From Streptomyces sp. S465 (GTDB lineage Bacteria > Actinomycetota > Actinomycetes > Streptomycetales > Streptomycetaceae), in assembly GCF_026898115.1 (NCBI RefSeq), contig NZ_CP114036.1, positions 1,426,001 to 1,490,000 on the forward strand: 64,000 bases of DNA. The letters are read 5' to 3'. The notes under the pieces were generated by a model. That model was given only the letters and a program-made list of their open reading frames with translations. It was not told where the DNA came from and searched no databases. The translations under genes and the position numbers were made by a program. Of the stretch, positions 41,429-48,849 are shown one piece after another (the first letter of the stretch is position 1; the number at the start of each line of letters is the position of its first letter).

Positions 41429-42274
41429 CTAGAGCGAGTCGAGGGCGCCCGCACGACGTACGGCGGCCAGATAGCAGACGATGAGGACGACGGGGACGGC
41501 GGAGAGCGCGGCGGCCATCGGCAGATCCAGAGTGACCTGCGAGGCGATGACATTGCCCAGCAGCTGGGTCTTGCCGCCGACGATCTGCACGGTGAGGTAG
41601 TCGCCCAGGCTGAGCGAGAAGGTGAAGACGGACCCGGCGAGCACGGCGGGGCGCACGGCGGGCAGGACGACGGAGCGCAGGGTGCGCCAGGCGCCGGCGC
41701 CGAGGTCGGCGGACGCCTCCAGGACGCGCCCGGGGAGCCGTTCCAGGGCCGCGTACACCGGCAGGATCATGTAGGGCAGCCAGAGGTAGCCGAGCACGAT
41801 GACGGCGGCGGTGGTGCCGTAGCCGGGCCCGTGCAGCCCGAGCGGGGCGAGGGCGGCGTTCACGACGCCGTCCTCGCCCAGCATGACCCGCCAGGCGTAC
41901 GCCTTGACCAGATAGCCGGCCCACAGCGGGGTGACCACGGCGACCAGCAGCGGCCGCCGCCAGCGCCGGCCGGCGACCCGCGCCATGAAGAAGGCCATGG
42001 GCAGGGCGAGGAGGGCGTCGATGACGGTGACGGCGGCCGCGATGGACAGGGTGCGCAGGGCGATGGTGCGGTAGACGGGGGTGGTCAGCAGCTCGTGGAA
42101 GTTGTCGGTGTTCCAGGTGTGGACGACATCGGAGGTGAAGGAGTCGGTGGCCCAGAAGGCCGACAGCAGCAGGACGGCGAGTGAGCCCAGATAGGCCAGG
42201 GTCAGCCAGAGCAGGGGCGGGGCGAGGAGCGCGGTCAGGCGCAGCCGCGAGCCGGAAGCGGGCGCGGCCGGCAT
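41429..42274 (-). CDS. ABC transporter permease, PotB-like
   Basis: A 281-residue permease with six helices and the EAA-loop motif EASADLGAGAWRTLRSVVLP. It also has the GKTQLLGNVIASQ segment common in PotB-type permeases. It pairs with the PotC-like permease to form the membrane channel. Its start is one base after the stop of the binding-protein gene, indicating tight translational coupling. Confidence 0.92.
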   Translation of the reverse strand: MPAAPASGSRLRLTALLAPPLLWLTLAYLGSLAVLLLSAFWATDSFTSDVVHTWNTDNFHELLTTPVYRTIALRTLSIAAAVTVIDALLALPMAFFMARVAGRRWRRPLLVAVVTPLWAGYLVKAYAWRVMLGEDGVVNAALAPLGLHGPGYGTTAAVIVLGYLWLPYMILPVYAALERLPGRVLEASADLGAGAWRTLRSVVLPAVRPAVLAGSVFTFSLSLGDYLTVQIVGGKTQLLGNVIASQVTLDLPMAAALSAVPVVLIVCYLAAVRRAGALDSL

Positions 42275-42275
42275 C

Positions 42276-43463
42276 TCAGCCCTTGACCTCCGTCCAGGCC
42301 CTGGTCCACTGGGCGTAGTCGGTGCAGTCGGTGTCCTTGCGGCCGTCCAGGCACTGTTTGATGGGCGTGGTCCAGAAGTGGACGCGCTTGAAGTACTTCT
42401 CGTCGTCCGCGTGGTAGATCGCGCAGTGGTCGGGGTCGGAGGTCTCGGCGCAGGCCTTACGGTTGGCCGGGGCCTCGCCGAAGTACTCGGCGACCTGGGC
42501 GTTGACCTTGGGCGACACGATCCAGTCGAGCCACCGGTAGGCGCAGTTGGGGTGGTCGGCCTTCGAGGAGACCATCCAGGTGTCGGACCAGCCGGTGGCG
42601 CCCTCCTTGGGGAGCACCGCCTTCACCGGGGCCTTCTCGTCCTTGGTGAGGTTGGCGATGACCTGCCAGGTGGTGCCGATGACGCTGTCGCCGCCCTTGA
42701 AGGCGGTGATCTCCTTCTGGTAGTCGCTCCAGTACTCCCCCACCGCCTTGTGCTGCTTCTTCAGCAGGGCGACGGCGGCGTCGAGCTGCTTCTGGTCGAG
42801 CGCGTAGGGGTTCTCGATGCCGAGCGAGGGCTTGGCACGCATCAGATAGAGCGCGGCGTCGGCGATGTAGATGGGCGAGTCGTAGGCGGTGACATGCCCG
42901 TGGTACCGGGCGGAGTCGTCGAAGACGGCGCGCCAGGAGTCGGGGGCGGGGGTGACCTTGTCGGTGCGGTACATCAGGAGGTTGGCGCCCCGGCCGTGCG
43001 GGATGCCGTACATCCGGCCGTCCCTGGAGTTGAACGGCTGCTGTTTGAGCGCCGGGAAGATGTCCTTGTAGTGGGGCACCAGTGCGGTGTTGACGGGGGC
43101 CGCGTCGCCGGAGGCGATGAGGCGCAAGGTGGCGTCACCGGAGGCGGAGACCGTGTCGTACTGACCGGTCTTCATCAGCGAGACCATCTCGTCGGAGGTG
43201 CCGGCCGTCTTGGTGTTCACCTTGCAGCCGGTCTTCTTCTCGAACGGGTGGACCCAGTCGACCTTCGGGTCGTTGGAGCCGTCCTCGGCGTAGCCGGCCC
43301 AGGCGATGATGTTGACCTCGCCTTCGCCCTTGCCGAGTTTCTCGGGCGCGTGGCCGCCCTTGCCGTCATCGTCGCCGGAGCCGCACCCGGCGGCGGCCGC
43401 GGTCAGCAGCAGCGCGCAGACCGCGGCCACGGACCTCCCCGCAGACATCTTCCGTTTCCGCAT
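42276..43463 (-). CDS. Extracellular solute-binding lipoprotein, PotD/PotF-type
   Basis: A 395-residue lipoprotein with a basic signal (MRKRKMSAGRS), hydrophobic core and lipobox AAGC with Cys27. The mature protein starts with the family's VNIIAWAGYAEDG and has VDWVHPFEKKTGCKVNTKTA, YGIPHGRGANLLMYRTD and SDTWMVSSKADHPNCAYRWL. The fold is that of polyamine-binding proteins. Several cysteines near the C-terminus (KACAETSDPDHCAIY; KQCLDGRKDTDCTDY) may form disulfides outside the cell. The ligand could be putrescine, spermidine or another cationic amine. Confidence 0.9.
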   Translation of the reverse strand: MRKRKMSAGRSVAAVCALLLTAAAAGCGSGDDDGKGGHAPEKLGKGEGEVNIIAWAGYAEDGSNDPKVDWVHPFEKKTGCKVNTKTAGTSDEMVSLMKTGQYDTVSASGDATLRLIASGDAAPVNTALVPHYKDIFPALKQQPFNSRDGRMYGIPHGRGANLLMYRTDKVTPAPDSWRAVFDDSARYHGHVTAYDSPIYIADAALYLMRAKPSLGIENPYALDQKQLDAAVALLKKQHKAVGEYWSDYQKEITAFKGGDSVIGTTWQVIANLTKDEKAPVKAVLPKEGATGWSDTWMVSSKADHPNCAYRWLDWIVSPKVNAQVAEYFGEAPANRKACAETSDPDHCAIYHADDEKYFKRVHFWTTPIKQCLDGRKDTDCTDYAQWTRAWTEVKG

Positions 43464-43564
43464 CCGGTCCTCCTCGTCCCGCTTGGCACTTGAGGCCCGG
43501 CCAGTATCGGGCGGCCGGTATGCCGCCGCCAGGGTGCCGTCGGCAATGACAAGGTCAACTCGGG

Positions 43565-44668
43565 TCAGCCGGGTACGGGGAAGGCGTCCCGATCGTCCCA
43601 GGAAAGCCGGATCTCGCCGCCCGGACGGGCGGATTGGGGCAGTCCGGTGAGGTTCTGGCGGTGCACGGTGAGGCGGTCGCCGTGGGGAAGCGCGATGGTG
43701 AAGCGGGTGTGCGCCCCGGCGTGCATGACATCGGTGACGCGCCCCGTGACGGTCCGCCGGCCGTCGACGGGCGGCTCGGCAGGATCGGCGGGACCGGCGG
43801 GCAGCTCGGCGGACGGTTCGGCGGGATCGGTGAGCCGGATCCGCTCGGGCCGGATGGAGTAGGTGCCGGGGCGGCCCACGACACGGACCGCGGCCTCGCC
43901 GCGCAGCAGGTTGGTGATGCCGACGAAGCCCGCGACGAAGGCGGTGGCGGGGTGCTCGTACACCTCGACCGGCGGACCGGTCTGCTCGATACGGCCGTCA
44001 CGGACCACGGCCAGCCGGTCGCTCATGGTCAGCGCCTCCTCCTGGTCGTGGGTGACCAGCAGGAAGGTGATGCCGGTGGTGCGCTGCAACTCCTTGAGTT
44101 CGGTCTGCATCTCCTGCCGGAGCCCCCGGTCCAGGGCGCCGAGCGGTTCGTCGAGGAGCAGCACGGCGGGCCGGTCGACGAGGGCGCGGGCCAGGGCGAC
44201 GCGCTGGCGCTGGCCGCCGGAGAGTTCGGCGGGGCGGCGGGCGGCGAAGCCGTCCAGCCGTACGGTGGTCAGCGCCTCGCGGGCACGGGCGATCCGCTCG
44301 GCCTTGCGGACGCCGCGTACGGTCAGCGCGTAGGCCACGTTCTGTTCGACGCTCATGTGCGGGAAGAGGGCGTAGTCCTGGAAGACGGTGTGCACATCGC
44401 GGCGGTTGGGGGGCGTCGCGGTGACATCGCGCCCGGCGAGTTCGATCCGGCCGCCGGTGGCCTGTTCGAAGCCCGCGATCAGGCGCAGCAGGGTGGTCTT
44501 CCCCGAGCCGGAGGGGCCGAGCAGGGAGAAGAACTCGCCTTCGTGGACGGTGAGGTCGACGGCGTCCACCGCGCGCACCGTGCCGAAGTCCTTGGTGACG
44601 GCATGGAGCCGGACGGCCGTGCGCGTCGTCGTGGTCCGGGTCCGCGTCCTGGTCTCCGTCTCCGCCAC
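43565..44668 (-). CDS. ABC transporter ATP-binding protein, PotA-like
   Basis: A 367-residue ATPase: Walker A GPSGSGKT (51-58), Q-loop TVFQDYALFPHM, signature LSGGQRQRVALARAL, Walker B VLLLDEPLGALD, His switch VTHDQEEAL and a C-terminal TOBE-type regulatory domain from about 245. The first residues are an odd Thr/Arg run (ETRTRTRTTTTRT), a simple-repeat extension before the conserved start. GTG 44668 is preferred (AGGGGAG upstream) over an in-frame ATG at 44845, which would overlap the glpF promoter region. It is the first gene of the importer operon, 101 bp before the binding-protein gene. Confidence 0.9.
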   Translation of the reverse strand: MAETETRTRTRTTTTRTAVRLHAVTKDFGTVRAVDAVDLTVHEGEFFSLLGPSGSGKTTLLRLIAGFEQATGGRIELAGRDVTATPPNRRDVHTVFQDYALFPHMSVEQNVAYALTVRGVRKAERIARAREALTTVRLDGFAARRPAELSGGQRQRVALARALVDRPAVLLLDEPLGALDRGLRQEMQTELKELQRTTGITFLLVTHDQEEALTMSDRLAVVRDGRIEQTGPPVEVYEHPATAFVAGFVGITNLLRGEAAVRVVGRPGTYSIRPERIRLTDPAEPSAELPAGPADPAEPPVDGRRTVTGRVTDVMHAGAHTRFTIALPHGDRLTVHRQNLTGLPQSARPGGEIRLSWDDRDAFPVPG

Positions 44669-45021
44669 CGACCGCTCCCCTCGCCTTGGGCCGATCAGGT
44701 CCGTGATCGCGGTCACTGTACCGGGGTTACGCGCGGGTGGACCCCCGTGCTCCACACCTGACGCGCCGTCAGCCACAGCCGGTTCGGGGGGTGCCGGCGC
44801 TGGGTGGGGCTGTTCGGGCGTGGCCGGAATACCGTTGCCGTCCATCGCCTTGACGCCCCCTGACCACCGGTGAACACTGCTGCGATATCAGTCGGCGTCG
44901 CCGCGCGCAGGCCTTCCCGACGCTCACCCCCCATGGGCGATTCCGCCGCATCCGCACGCTCGAAACGACCCAGCACGGAGGACCGGGGCCGACCGCCCCG
45001 GGCGAGGTCAGAGGAGCCGCC

Positions 45022-45801
45022 ATGAGCAATGGGGACATCGTCACCGGTGAGGTCATCGGCACCGCGATACTGATTCTCTTCGGGGCGGGCGTCTGCGCCG
45101 CCGTCACCCTGAACCACTCCAAGGCCAAGTCGGCCGGGTGGATCGTCATCGCCTTCGGGTGGGGCTTCGGCGTCATGGCCGGTGCCTACACCGCGGCGCC
45201 GCTGTCCGGCGCCCACCTCAATCCGGCGGTGACCGTGGGCGTCGCCGTCGACACCGGCGACTGGGACAAGGTGCCGCTCTACCTCCTCGGACAGCTGATC
45301 GGCGCGGTGATCGGCGCGGTGCTGTGCTGGGCGCTGTACTACGCGCAGTTCGCCGCCAACGCCGATGAGCGGAACGCCCTTCCCACGCTCGGCATCTTCT
45401 CCACCGTCCCGGAGATCCGGAACCCGGTGGCCAATCTCCTCACCGAGATCATCGCGACGGTCGCGCTGGTGCTGCCGCTGCTCGCGTTCGGCAGGGTCGA
45501 CGGCATCGGGATCGGCCCGGTCGACGGCGGCGGCAGCGGTAGCGGCGACGGCACCGTGATCTACGGCTCGGGTCTGTCCGTCCTGCTCGTCGCCTTCCTG
45601 GTGGTCGGCATCGGCCTCTCCCTGGGCGGGCCCACCGGCTACGCCATCAACCCGGCGCGCGACCTCGGGCCACGCCTCGCCCACGCCCTGCTGCCCATCC
45701 CCCACAAGGGCACCTCGGACTGGGGGTACGCCTGGATACCGGTGGTGGGCCCGCTGATCGGGGCCGTCCTGGCGGGGCTCGTCTTCAACGCAGCCTTCTG
45801 A
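45022..45801 (+). CDS. glpF: Glycerol uptake facilitator (MIP family)
   Basis: A 259-residue channel with six helices and both NPA half-helices: HLNPAVT (Asn67) and INPARD (near residue 217). The Asp after the second NPAR is the signature of glycerol rather than water channels. A long loop with a Gly/Ser run ([11 protein letters not shown]) separates helices 4 and 5, a species-specific insertion. The start ATG 45022 follows AGAGGAG. glpK begins 14 bp after the stop, so glycerol entering is immediately phosphorylated. Neither a gylR-type regulator nor glpD adjoins. Confidence 0.93.
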   Translation: MSNGDIVTGEVIGTAILILFGAGVCAAVTLNHSKAKSAGWIVIAFGWGFGVMAGAYTAAPLSGAHLNPAVTVGVAVDTGDWDKVPLYLLGQLIGAVIGAVLCWALYYAQFAANADERNALPTLGIFSTVPEIRNPVANLLTEIIATVALVLPLLAFGRVDGIGIGPVDGGGSGSGDGTVIYGSGLSVLLVAFLVVGIGLSLGGPTGYAINPARDLGPRLAHALLPIPHKGTSDWGYAWIPVVGPLIGAVLAGLVFNAAF

Positions 45802-45815
45802 CCGAAGGAGACGCC

Positions 45816-47357
45816 ATGCCGCATCCGACGGACACCTACGTCGCCGCGATCGACCAGGGCACCACCTCCAGCCGCTGCATCATCTTCGACCGGAACGGCG
45901 CGATGGTCGCCGTCGACCAGCGCGAGCACCGTCAGATCTTCCCCAGACCCGGCTGGGTCGAGCACGACGCCACCGAGATCTGGGCCAAGGTGCGGGCCGT
46001 GGTGGCCGGGGCGCTCGCCACGGCGGGGCTGCGGGCCGACCAGCTGACCGCGCTGGGCATCACCAACCAGCGCGAGACGACGGTCCTGTGGGACCGCCGC
46101 ACCGGAAAACCGGTGCACAACGCGATCGTCTGGCAGGACACCCGCACCTCGGGACTGTGCGCCGAACTCGGCGGCGAGGTGGGGCCAGACCGCTTCCGGG
46201 ACACCACCGGACTGCCCCTGGCCGGCTATTTCTCCGGTCCCAAGGCCGCCTGGCTGCTGGCCCACGTCCCCGGGCTGCGCCGCCGCGCCGAACGCGGCGA
46301 GATCGCCTTCGGCACCATCGACTCCTGGCTGATCTGGAACCTCACCGGCGGCACCGACGGCGGAGTGCACGTCACCGATGTGACCAACGCCGGACGCACC
46401 CTGCTGATGGATCTGCGGACCCTCCAGTGGGACACCTCGATCCTGTCCGCCATGGGTCTTCCCGAGGCGATGCTCCCGGAGATCCGCTCCTCCGCCGAGG
46501 TGTACGGCACGGCGGTCGGGCAGCTGGCGGGCGTGCCGGTGGCCGCCGCGCTCGGCGATCAGCAGGCCGCCGTCTTCGGCCAGACCTGCTACGGCGTCGG
46601 CGAGGCCAAGAACACCTACGGCACCGGCAGCTTCCTGCTGCTGAACACCGGCGACCGCCCGGTGCCGTCCACGAGCGGGCTGCTGACCACGATGGGCTAC
46701 CGGCTCGGCGGCGAGCGGCCGGTCTACTGCCTGGAGGGGTCGATCGCGATCACCGGCGCGCTGGTGCAGTGGTTCCGCGACCAGCTGGGGATCATCCGTT
46801 CCGCCGACGAGATCGAACCGCTCGCCGCGAGCGTCGCCGACAACGGCGGGGCGTACATCGTCCCGGCCTTCTCGGGCCTGTTCGCCCCGTACTGGCGCCC
46901 GGACGCCCGCGGTGTGGTCACCGGCCTCACCCGCTATGTCACCAAGGCGCACCTGGCCCGTGCCGTCCTGGAGGCGACCAGCTGGCAGACGCGCGAGGTG
47001 GTCGACGCGATGTACCGGGACTCCGGGGTGCGGATCAGCTCGCTGAAGGTGGACGGCGGCATGACCGCCAACGGGCTGCTGATGCAGCATCAGGCCGATG
47101 TGCTCGGCGTTCCGGTGATCCGCCCGGTGGTCACCGAGACCACCTGTCTGGGCGCGGCGTACGCGGCCGGGCTCGCCACCGGTGTGTGGCAGGACCTCGA
47201 CGAGCTGCGGGCCCACTGGAAGCGGGACACCGAGTGGACCCCGCGGATGGCGGAGGAGGAGCGGGCTCGCGAATACGGCAACTGGCGGCGGGCGGTGGAG
47301 CGCAGCTTCGGCTGGCACGGCCCCGACCAGGGGGCACAGGACACCCAGGGCTCGTGA
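45816..47357 (+). CDS. glpK: Glycerol kinase
   Basis: A 513-residue FGGY kinase converting glycerol to glycerol 3-phosphate. The ATP site begins [14 protein letters not shown]; glycerol-binding [20 protein letters not shown] and VWQDTRT, then [16 protein letters not shown] and the C-terminal [20 protein letters not shown] are all intact. Length is normal. It is co-transcribed with glpF; the ATG is preceded by AAGGAGA. A perfect terminator stem follows. Streptomyces usually has glpD in the same operon; here it must be elsewhere. Confidence 0.97.
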   Translation: MPHPTDTYVAAIDQGTTSSRCIIFDRNGAMVAVDQREHRQIFPRPGWVEHDATEIWAKVRAVVAGALATAGLRADQLTALGITNQRETTVLWDRRTGKPVHNAIVWQDTRTSGLCAELGGEVGPDRFRDTTGLPLAGYFSGPKAAWLLAHVPGLRRRAERGEIAFGTIDSWLIWNLTGGTDGGVHVTDVTNAGRTLLMDLRTLQWDTSILSAMGLPEAMLPEIRSSAEVYGTAVGQLAGVPVAAALGDQQAAVFGQTCYGVGEAKNTYGTGSFLLLNTGDRPVPSTSGLLTTMGYRLGGERPVYCLEGSIAITGALVQWFRDQLGIIRSADEIEPLAASVADNGGAYIVPAFSGLFAPYWRPDARGVVTGLTRYVTKAHLARAVLEATSWQTREVVDAMYRDSGVRISSLKVDGGMTANGLLMQHQADVLGVPVIRPVVTETTCLGAAYAAGLATGVWQDLDELRAHWKRDTEWTPRMAEEERAREYGNWRRAVERSFGWHGPDQGAQDTQGS

Positions 47358-47392
47358 GGCGGGCGCGGCGTTCCGGTGCCGCACGCGACGGC

Positions 47393-47423
47393 GGCCCGTA
47401 CCCCGGACGGCGGGGTACGGGCC
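47393..47423. terminator. Bidirectional terminator between glpK and cvnD
   Basis: GGCCCGTACCCCG (47393-47405) pairs perfectly with CGGGGTACGGGCC (47411-47423) around GACGG. It lies between two convergent stops. Confidence 0.85.
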
Positions 47424-47435
47424 GTGCCGTGCCGC

Positions 47436-48029
47436 TCAGCGCCCGGCCGTGGAGGCCAGCATCGCGTGCTCCACCACCGAGATCAGCACGTGCTTGGCCG
47501 ATTCGCGCTCCCGGGCGTCGCACAGGACGACCGGGGTGCCGGGGTCGAGGTCCAGCGCGTCGCGCACCGAGTCCTCCGGATAGCGCTCGGCCCCCTCGAA
47601 GCAGTTGACGGCCACGGTGAAGGCGATGTGCCGGCGCTCGAAGTAGTCGATGGCGGCGAAGCAGTCCTCCAGGCGGCGGGTGTCGGCCAGCACCACCGCG
47701 CCCAGCGCGCCGGTGGCCAGCTCGTCCCACAGGAACCAGAAGCGGTCCTGGCCCGGTGTGCCGAAGAGATAGAGGACCAGGTCCTCGCGGAGCGTGATGC
47801 GTCCGAAGTCCATGGCCACGGTGGTGGTCGTCTTGGACTCCACCCCCGCGATGTCATCGACCGGCCGGCCCGCCTCGGTGAGCAGCTCCTCGGTGCGCAG
47901 CGGTTTGATCTCGCTGACCGCGCCCACCAGGGTCGTCTTGCCCGCTCCGAACCCGCCCGCCACCAATATCTTCAGTGTGACCGGTTCGACGATGTGCGGG
48001 CGGCCCGGGTCAGAGTGCCCGTAGACCAT
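47436..48029 (-). CDS. cvnD: Cvn-type GTP-binding protein (CvnD)
   Basis: A 197-residue small GTPase of the bacterial MglA/Cvn group: P-loop GGFGAGKT (25-32), switch region SKTTTTVAMDFGRI, G3 LFGTPGQDRF and a G4-like VNCFEGAE in place of canonical NKxD. It is the last gene of the conservon cvnABCD, in which the sensor CvnA is thought to act on CvnB-C-D at the membrane much like a receptor and its G-protein. It overlaps the cvnC end by 20 bp. No CvnE/cytochrome P450 follows, since glpK converges here. Confidence 0.9.
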   Translation of the reverse strand: MVYGHSDPGRPHIVEPVTLKILVAGGFGAGKTTLVGAVSEIKPLRTEELLTEAGRPVDDIAGVESKTTTTVAMDFGRITLREDLVLYLFGTPGQDRFWFLWDELATGALGAVVLADTRRLEDCFAAIDYFERRHIAFTVAVNCFEGAERYPEDSVRDALDLDPGTPVVLCDARERESAKHVLISVVEHAMLASTAGR

Positions 48030-48405
48030 TGATCACCTCGCGCAGAATACTCTCGTCCGGCAGTTCCGCCGGAGGTACGGGCCGGGACACTCGGACGAGT
48101 GCGGCGTGGAGCAGATCGCCGATGAGCACACGGACGACGCCGATCGGAAGGTCGAGCTCGGCCGCCAGTTCGGCGACGGACTGCGGACTGTCCCGGCTCA
48201 GCTCGACGATGTCGATGTGCTCCGGGGACAACGTCTGATCGGCGACGGTCCGGTGGGTGACGCTGTCGGCGACGACGACCGCGATCAGGTCCAGCTTTTC
48301 CTCCGCGGCGCTGCGGGTGCGTCCCCGCGTCATCGCATAGGGTCTGACCACCGGTCCGGCCGCGTCGTCGAACCATCGGGTGGCGCTCTCCCCGTCTCCG
48401 CTCAT
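48010..48405 (-). CDS. cvnC: DUF742 protein (CvnC)
   Basis: A 131-residue DUF742 protein with a winged-helix-like core (SPQSVAELAAELDLPIGVVR, VLIGDLLHAALVRV) preceded by GPVVRPYAMTRGRT, the family's standard N-terminal block. It is the third component of the conservon, between the roadblock protein (16 bp upstream) and the GTPase (20-bp overlap). The partner-binding role is known only in outline from other cvn loci. Confidence 0.92.
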   Translation of the reverse strand: MSGDGESATRWFDDAAGPVVRPYAMTRGRTRSAAEEKLDLIAVVVADSVTHRTVADQTLSPEHIDIVELSRDSPQSVAELAAELDLPIGVVRVLIGDLLHAALVRVSRPVPPAELPDESILREVINGLRAL

Positions 48406-48420
48406 CTCCCCCGGCCTCCG

Positions 48421-48849
48421 TCACCCACTGGATCGCGGAGCGGAGCCCAGATGCACGCCCACCCGCTTGACCAGCAGCGTCATCTCGTATGCTATCTGGC
48501 CCACATCGGAGTCGGCATCGGCCAGGACGGCCAGACAGCTGCCGTCGCCCGCCGCGGTGACGAACAGGAAGGCGTCGTCGAGTTCGACGATGGTCTGACG
48601 GACCCGGCCGACCTCGAAGTGGCGGCCGACGCCCTTGGCGAGGCTGTGGAAACCGGAGGCCACGGCGGCCAGGTGTTCACCGTCCTCCCGGGACAGATCG
48701 CGGGAGCCGCCGGTGGGCAGGCCGTCCCCGGAGAGCACCAGCGCCTTGCGGATGCTGCCCACTCGTCCGACCAGTTCGTCGAGCAGCCAGTTCAGTTCGC
48801 CCGACGCGTTGGGCGAGTCGTTGCGTGCTGCGGCATTCGATGCGGTCAT
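48421..48849 (-). CDS. cvnB: Roadblock/LC7 domain protein (CvnB)
   Basis: A 142-residue roadblock protein: NWLLDELVGRVGSIRKALVL, SGDGLPTGGSRDLSREDGEH, then a C-terminal half ending with a helix KRVGVHLG. In MglB and CvnB this fold acts on the small GTPase. It overlaps the cvnA stop by 4 bp (ATGA), so translation is coupled to the sensor. Confidence 0.93.
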   Translation of the reverse strand: MTASNAAARNDSPNASGELNWLLDELVGRVGSIRKALVLSGDGLPTGGSRDLSREDGEHLAAVASGFHSLAKGVGRHFEVGRVRQTIVELDDAFLFVTAAGDGSCLAVLADADSDVGQIAYEMTLLVKRVGVHLGSAPRSSG

